Shown in pieces: positions 17,256 to 19,912 of a stretch of 19,912 nucleotides of DNA; within the stretch, counting starts at the first letter, position 1; each line of letters begins with the position of its first letter. The notes below the pieces were generated by a model. It saw only the letters and a list, made by a program, of their open reading frames with translations, did no database searches and was not told where the DNA came from. Source of the stretch: Deinococcus sp. (lineage in GTDB: Bacteria; Deinococcota; Deinococci; Deinococcales; Deinococcaceae); contig NZ_JAGLBB010000048.1 of assembly GCF_018260555.1 (NCBI RefSeq), forward strand, positions 6,608-26,519. Direction: 5' to 3'. The position numbers and the translations under genes were made by a program.

Positions 17256-17261
17256 AGCCTA
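17256..17261 (-). promoter_or_regulatory. -10 element TAGGCT for the M24 peptidase (leaderless)
   Basis: TAGGCT, 7 nt before the ATG at 17248, with a G run (GGGGGGC) between that has no Shine-Dalgarno spacing. Confidence 0.55.
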
Positions 17262-17445
17262 ACGCGGGGTCTGCCGCCCAGGCCAGGTGGCCGCCGCTAC
17301 CGGAGTTGAGGGCTGGACCGACAGGCCGGAGGGAACGGGAGAGGAGCCGACAGGGAACAGGGCCGGGCGGCAGCGGCTGAACACCTGCACGCTCGGCGGG
17401 CGCCTCCTTCCCGACTGTGGCGCAGTGGAGCGCAGTCCGGCTGGG

Positions 17446-18958
17446 TCAGCGGCGGCTGTCCGGTGTGGTGGGCGGCAGGCTCTGCACGGCCGCGAATGCC
17501 CGCGCCTGCGCGAGATTCCAGCTGCGCCAGTCGGGTGCGCGGCCATACTCGGCGCGCAGGAAGCTGATCAGGTCCTGCCGCTGCGAGCAGCCGGGCGCTG
17601 TGCCGGGACCGCAGGCCGGGGTCAGGGTGTCCAGGTGCCGCACGAGGTCCGGCACGGCGCCCGCCCCCAGGCGCGTCAGGTCCGCCGCGCTGACCCGCTG
17701 CGGCGTGAGGCGCTGGTCGTTCGTGACCCCCGACAGGTGCCGGTGAATGTTCACGCGGGCAATCAGCGCGGCCGGATTCAGGGCCGTGAGGGTCAGCAGG
17801 GTCAGCAGGCCGCCCAGCAGAGCCGGGAACGCGAACCGGTCGGTGTCGCCGCGCCACCGCCACGCCAGCCACACCAGGGTCGGGGTGATCCACGCCAGGA
17901 ACGCGGCCCCCAGTACCCTCGCTTCGCTCAGGCCGTACGCCTGCGTGTACAGCGTCCAGCGTTGCGCGGCGCTGGCCAGAATCACGGCCAGTGGCAGCAG
18001 TACCGCGACCGTCAACGCCCGGAAGCCCACAGAGGTCCGCGTGTCCGGGGCGCTCAGGCTGTGCGCGCCGAGCAGCACCCCGGCTGTCAGGAACGCCACG
18101 GTCATCAGTTCCGCGAAGCCCCGCCGGATGAACGAGGCGTACGTCTCCCCAGCGGGCAGGCGCCGGAACACGCAGCAGAGACGGGCGGGCGGCCAGCAGC
18201 GCCGGGTACAGCAGCCCACCGGCCAGGGCGCACCACCCCAGCAGCCTGACCGTCCACCAGAAGGCGCCGTCCAGCTTCAGGTTCCAGAGCAGCGACGCGG
18301 TCCCCAGCGGCGCGAACCGGACGTCCGCGCCCGCCAGTAGCGCGCCGAACACCAGCAGGACCGGCACGGTCAGGGCCAGGCCCAGCGCGATCCGGCCCGC
18401 GCGCGCCGGTGCCCCGTGCCGGGCCGGTGGGCGCAGCCGCTCCCAGGGAAAGCGGGCCAGCAGTGTGGGCGGTCCGTGAATCAGGCGCACTCCGGCGCTC
18501 AGTAGTACGCCCAGCAGGTGCGCGGGCCCGGCGCGGCGCAGTCCAGCGAAGCCCGATCCGTCATGGCGGATGAACGCCAGGCCCAGAGCCAGCGAGGTCA
18601 GCAGTGCCAGGGCGTTCAGCACACCCAGTTGCGGGGTGGGGGCCACCAGCGTAAAGCTCAGGCCGAAGGCCAGGGCGATCAGCAGTAGCGTCAGCGCCGC
18701 CCGGTCCGCCCGGACGCCCCGGCGACGCAGCGCCCACAGGACCGCGCCGGTCAGCAGGAGCAGCCAGACACTCAGGTTCAGGCCCAGTCCGCGCGTGCCG
18801 TACGTGAGCAGCTGCGCGGCGCTGCCCAGCCCCAGCGCCAGCAGCAGGGGCGTGGCCATCAGGACCGGGGGCGGGGCGTCCGGGGCCGCGTCCGTCGGGA
18901 CCTGGGCGTCCAGGGCTGTGGGGCCGGACAGCACAGGGCCGGACTCGTCTGAAGTCAT
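17446..18958 (-). pseudogene. DUF4173-like multi-helix membrane protein broken by a frameshift
   Basis: Two overlapping frames together make one DUF4173-like membrane protein. From the ATG at 18958 one frame gives a polar N-terminus and about seven hydrophobic helices ending at GGLLYPALLAARPSLL (about 18180). The family then continues in another frame from RLPAGETYASFIRRGFAEL (about 18165) to the TGA at 17446, with helices and the NPAALIARVNI region. Between these points the family normally has a further segment with a helix, as I remember it; here the join is nearly direct. So the lesion looks like a small deletion that also shifts the frame, although a sequencing error is possible. The start is supported by TACGGT 6 nt upstream. 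Function of the family is unknown. Confidence 0.75.
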
Positions 18959-18964
18959 GCCCGC

Positions 18965-18970
18965 ACCGTA
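18965..18970 (-). promoter_or_regulatory. -10 element TACGGT for the DUF4173-like gene
   Basis: TACGGT, 6 nt before the ATG at 18958, keeping the leaderless layout even though the gene is broken. Confidence 0.45.
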
Positions 18971-19054
18971 CCCACGGGCCGCGCAGAAGGCGTCCACCGA
19001 GAGCAGTGAACCGAAAGGTGTGGGCGGTGAGGGGGTGCGCCGCACAGAAGCGAG

Positions 19055-19086
19055 CGCCCCGCCCGGCGTGCGGTCCGGGAGGGGCG
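19055..19086 (-). terminator. Terminator-like hairpin after the ABC permease gene
   Basis: CGCCCC (19055-19060) and CCCGG (19062-19066) pair with CCGGG (19075-19079) and GGGGCG (19081-19086), with one G-A mismatch and an 8-nt loop. It lies about 24 nt past the permease stop. No U tract. Confidence 0.6.
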
Positions 19087-19109
19087 TGCAGGCCGCGTGG
19101 CCGTGGCGT

Positions 19110-19799
19110 TCAGTTGCCGCGCGAGAAGCGGCGTTCCAGGGCGCGCTGCACGATTTCCAGCAGGCTGCTGACCGCCCAGTAGATCAGGGCCGCCGCGAGG
19201 TACGGCCCGAACGGCTCGAAGGTCCGCGCGATCACCAGTTGCGCGCTGCGTAGCAGTTCCACGACCGTGATCACGCTGACGAGCGAGGTGTCCTTCACCA
19301 GACCGATCAGGGTGTTGCTCATGCTGGGCAGCGACACCCGCGCGGCCTGCGGCAGCACGATCAGGCGCATGGTCTGCCCGGCGTTCAGGCCCAGGCTGGT
19401 CGCGGCCTCCCGCTGGCCCCTGGGAACGCTCAGGATCGCGGCGCGGATCGTCTCACTGAGGTACGCGGCGGCGTTCAGGGTCAGGGCGATCACGCCGCCC
19501 GCCACCGGGTTCAGCGTGATGCCCAGGCTGGGCAGCCCGTAGTAGATGACGAAAATCTGCACCAGGAGCGGCGTGCCCCGGATGAACGACACGTACAGGC
19601 TGCTCAGGCCGCGCACCCAGCCCAGCCGGGACAGCCGCGCCAGCGCCACACAGAAGCCCAGCGGCAGGCCCAGCAGCATGGCGGCCAGCGCGAATCCCAG
19701 CGTGACGGGCAGCGCGCCCAGCAGGGTCGGCAGGGACGTCCAGGCGCTCTGCAGGACAAGTTGCAGCTGTTCAGTGTTCATGGGTTCTCCGGGGTTCAT
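19110..19799 (-). CDS. Polar amino-acid ABC transporter permease (HisM/TcyB type)
   Basis: 229 aa (223 from the second ATG). It is the membrane subunit of an importer for polar amino acids such as cystine, glutamine or arginine. The family block LPVTLGFALAAMLLGLPLGFCVALAR, the SFIRGTPLLVQIFVIYYGLP segment and the EAA loop EAATSLGLNAGQTMRLIVLPQAARVSLP, which docks on the ATPase, are all present, with about five helices. The binding protein and ATPase are not in the window: they are not downstream (the next gene is the DUF4173-like one) and may lie upstream beyond the right edge. Unlike most genes here it has a proper leader with Shine-Dalgarno sites. An 18-bp tandem duplication gives two ATGs (19799 and 19781), each with GGAG 5 nt upstream, adding MNPGEP if the first is used. 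Confidence 0.92.
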   Translation of the reverse strand: MNPGEPMNTEQLQLVLQSAWTSLPTLLGALPVTLGFALAAMLLGLPLGFCVALARLSRLGWVRGLSSLYVSFIRGTPLLVQIFVIYYGLPSLGITLNPVAGGVIALTLNAAAYLSETIRAAILSVPRGQREAATSLGLNAGQTMRLIVLPQAARVSLPSMSNTLIGLVKDTSLVSVITVVELLRSAQLVIARTFEPFGPYLAAALIYWAVSSLLEIVQRALERRFSRGN

Positions 19800-19811
19800 G
19801 GGGTCTCCGGG
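19776..19811. repeat. 18-bp tandem duplication of the permease start and ribosome-binding site
   Basis: GTTCATGGGTTCTCCGGG (19776-19793) and GTTCATGGGGTCTCCGGG (19794-19811) differ at one base. On the minus strand each contains GGAG, a 5-nt spacer and an ATG in the same frame. Confidence 0.9.
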
Positions 19812-19817
19812 CGGGGA

Positions 19818-19823
19818 ATGATA
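19818..19823 (-). promoter_or_regulatory. Possible -10 (TATCAT) for the permease
   Basis: TATCAT is 18 nt before the first ATG, leaving room for the GGAG ribosome-binding site. It touches the ACGGATTCCG motif. If the gene belongs to an operon from the right, this may be unused. Confidence 0.35.
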
Positions 19824-19840
19824 CGGATTCCGATTGATTC
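19821..19840. repeat. ACGGATTCCG motif, third copy
   Basis: ATACGGATTCCGATTGATTC at 19821-19840. It shares ACGGATTCCG with the copy at 13638 but ends in A rather than T, so its core is a less perfect palindrome. It lies directly upstream of the permease. Confidence 0.6.
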
Positions 19841-19912
19841 AGTGCAGGTAACTGCTCAGCACGATAAACACGGCAAAAAACGCTTGTTCCCGTTTTGTAT
19901 GAGCATAATATT

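Noticed and set aside
17262..17445. Possible small gene or terminator between the DUF4173-like and M24 genes
   Set aside because: Only scattered short repeats (CCGACAGG, GGGAAC); no hairpin, start signal or credible frame was seen.
18150..18200. Programmed ribosomal frameshift in the DUF4173-like gene
   Set aside because: No slippery heptamer or following hairpin was found near the junction, and sequence seems missing, so a mutation or assembly error is more likely.
19839..19912. Minus-strand open frame entering from the right edge (ends ...VLSSYLH)
   Set aside because: Only about 23 codons, AT-rich, no family resemblance and not like the end of an ABC binding protein; more likely intergenic.

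Overview
The window looks like chromosomal DNA of a Deinococcus-type bacterium. It is GC-rich, the proteins match families typical of that group, and most genes carry a -10 hexamer (TANNNT, most often TAGACT) only 6-7 nt before the start codon. That is the leaderless-mRNA layout known from Deinococcus. Genus is an inference; no rRNA or other marker gene is present. I see no tRNA, rRNA, CRISPR array, phage gene or insertion sequence. No gap between genes exceeds 300 bases.

Left part (1-4150, minus strand): the first 12 codons of a gene leaving the window, a PLP-dependent alpha-oxoamine synthase (Kbl-like), an LLM flavin oxidoreductase with the most canonical promoter here, and a stand-alone dihydrolipoyl dehydrogenase. 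Next (4154-7324, plus strand): a metallophosphoesterase coupled by an ATGA overlap to DNA polymerase III delta' (holB), then a glyoxalase II-like hydrolase overlapping a DUF2270 membrane protein. Converging on these, with a 22-bp tail overlap, is a three-gene minus-strand operon (7303-9443): a cysteine-poor relative of the 2-hydroxyacyl-CoA dehydratase/HgdB fold, a small two-helix membrane protein, and a CDP-alcohol phosphatidyltransferase with no ordinary start codon at its expected N-terminus. This operon is the best candidate for undescribed biology.

Middle (9465-15204): a YqhA/UPF0114 membrane protein diverges from an APH(3')-like kinase, followed by an MMPL/RND exporter. A DedA protein converges on the exporter and diverges from a HAD phosphatase. 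Right part (15225-19912, minus strand): an SDR oxidoreductase, an M24 peptidase, a DUF4173-like membrane protein broken by a frameshift, and a polar amino-acid ABC permease.

Three kinds of small structure recur between genes: perfect or near-perfect 12-18 bp tandem duplications at gene borders (six cases), a palindromic core ACGGANTCCG (three cases), and a roughly 56-bp diverged repeat about 90-100 bp upstream of two unrelated plus-strand genes. Most genes are housekeeping or membrane/lipid functions. Apart from the lipid-type operon and the overlapping pairs, each tends to have its own promoter, so the window reads as core chromosome rather than an accessory island.
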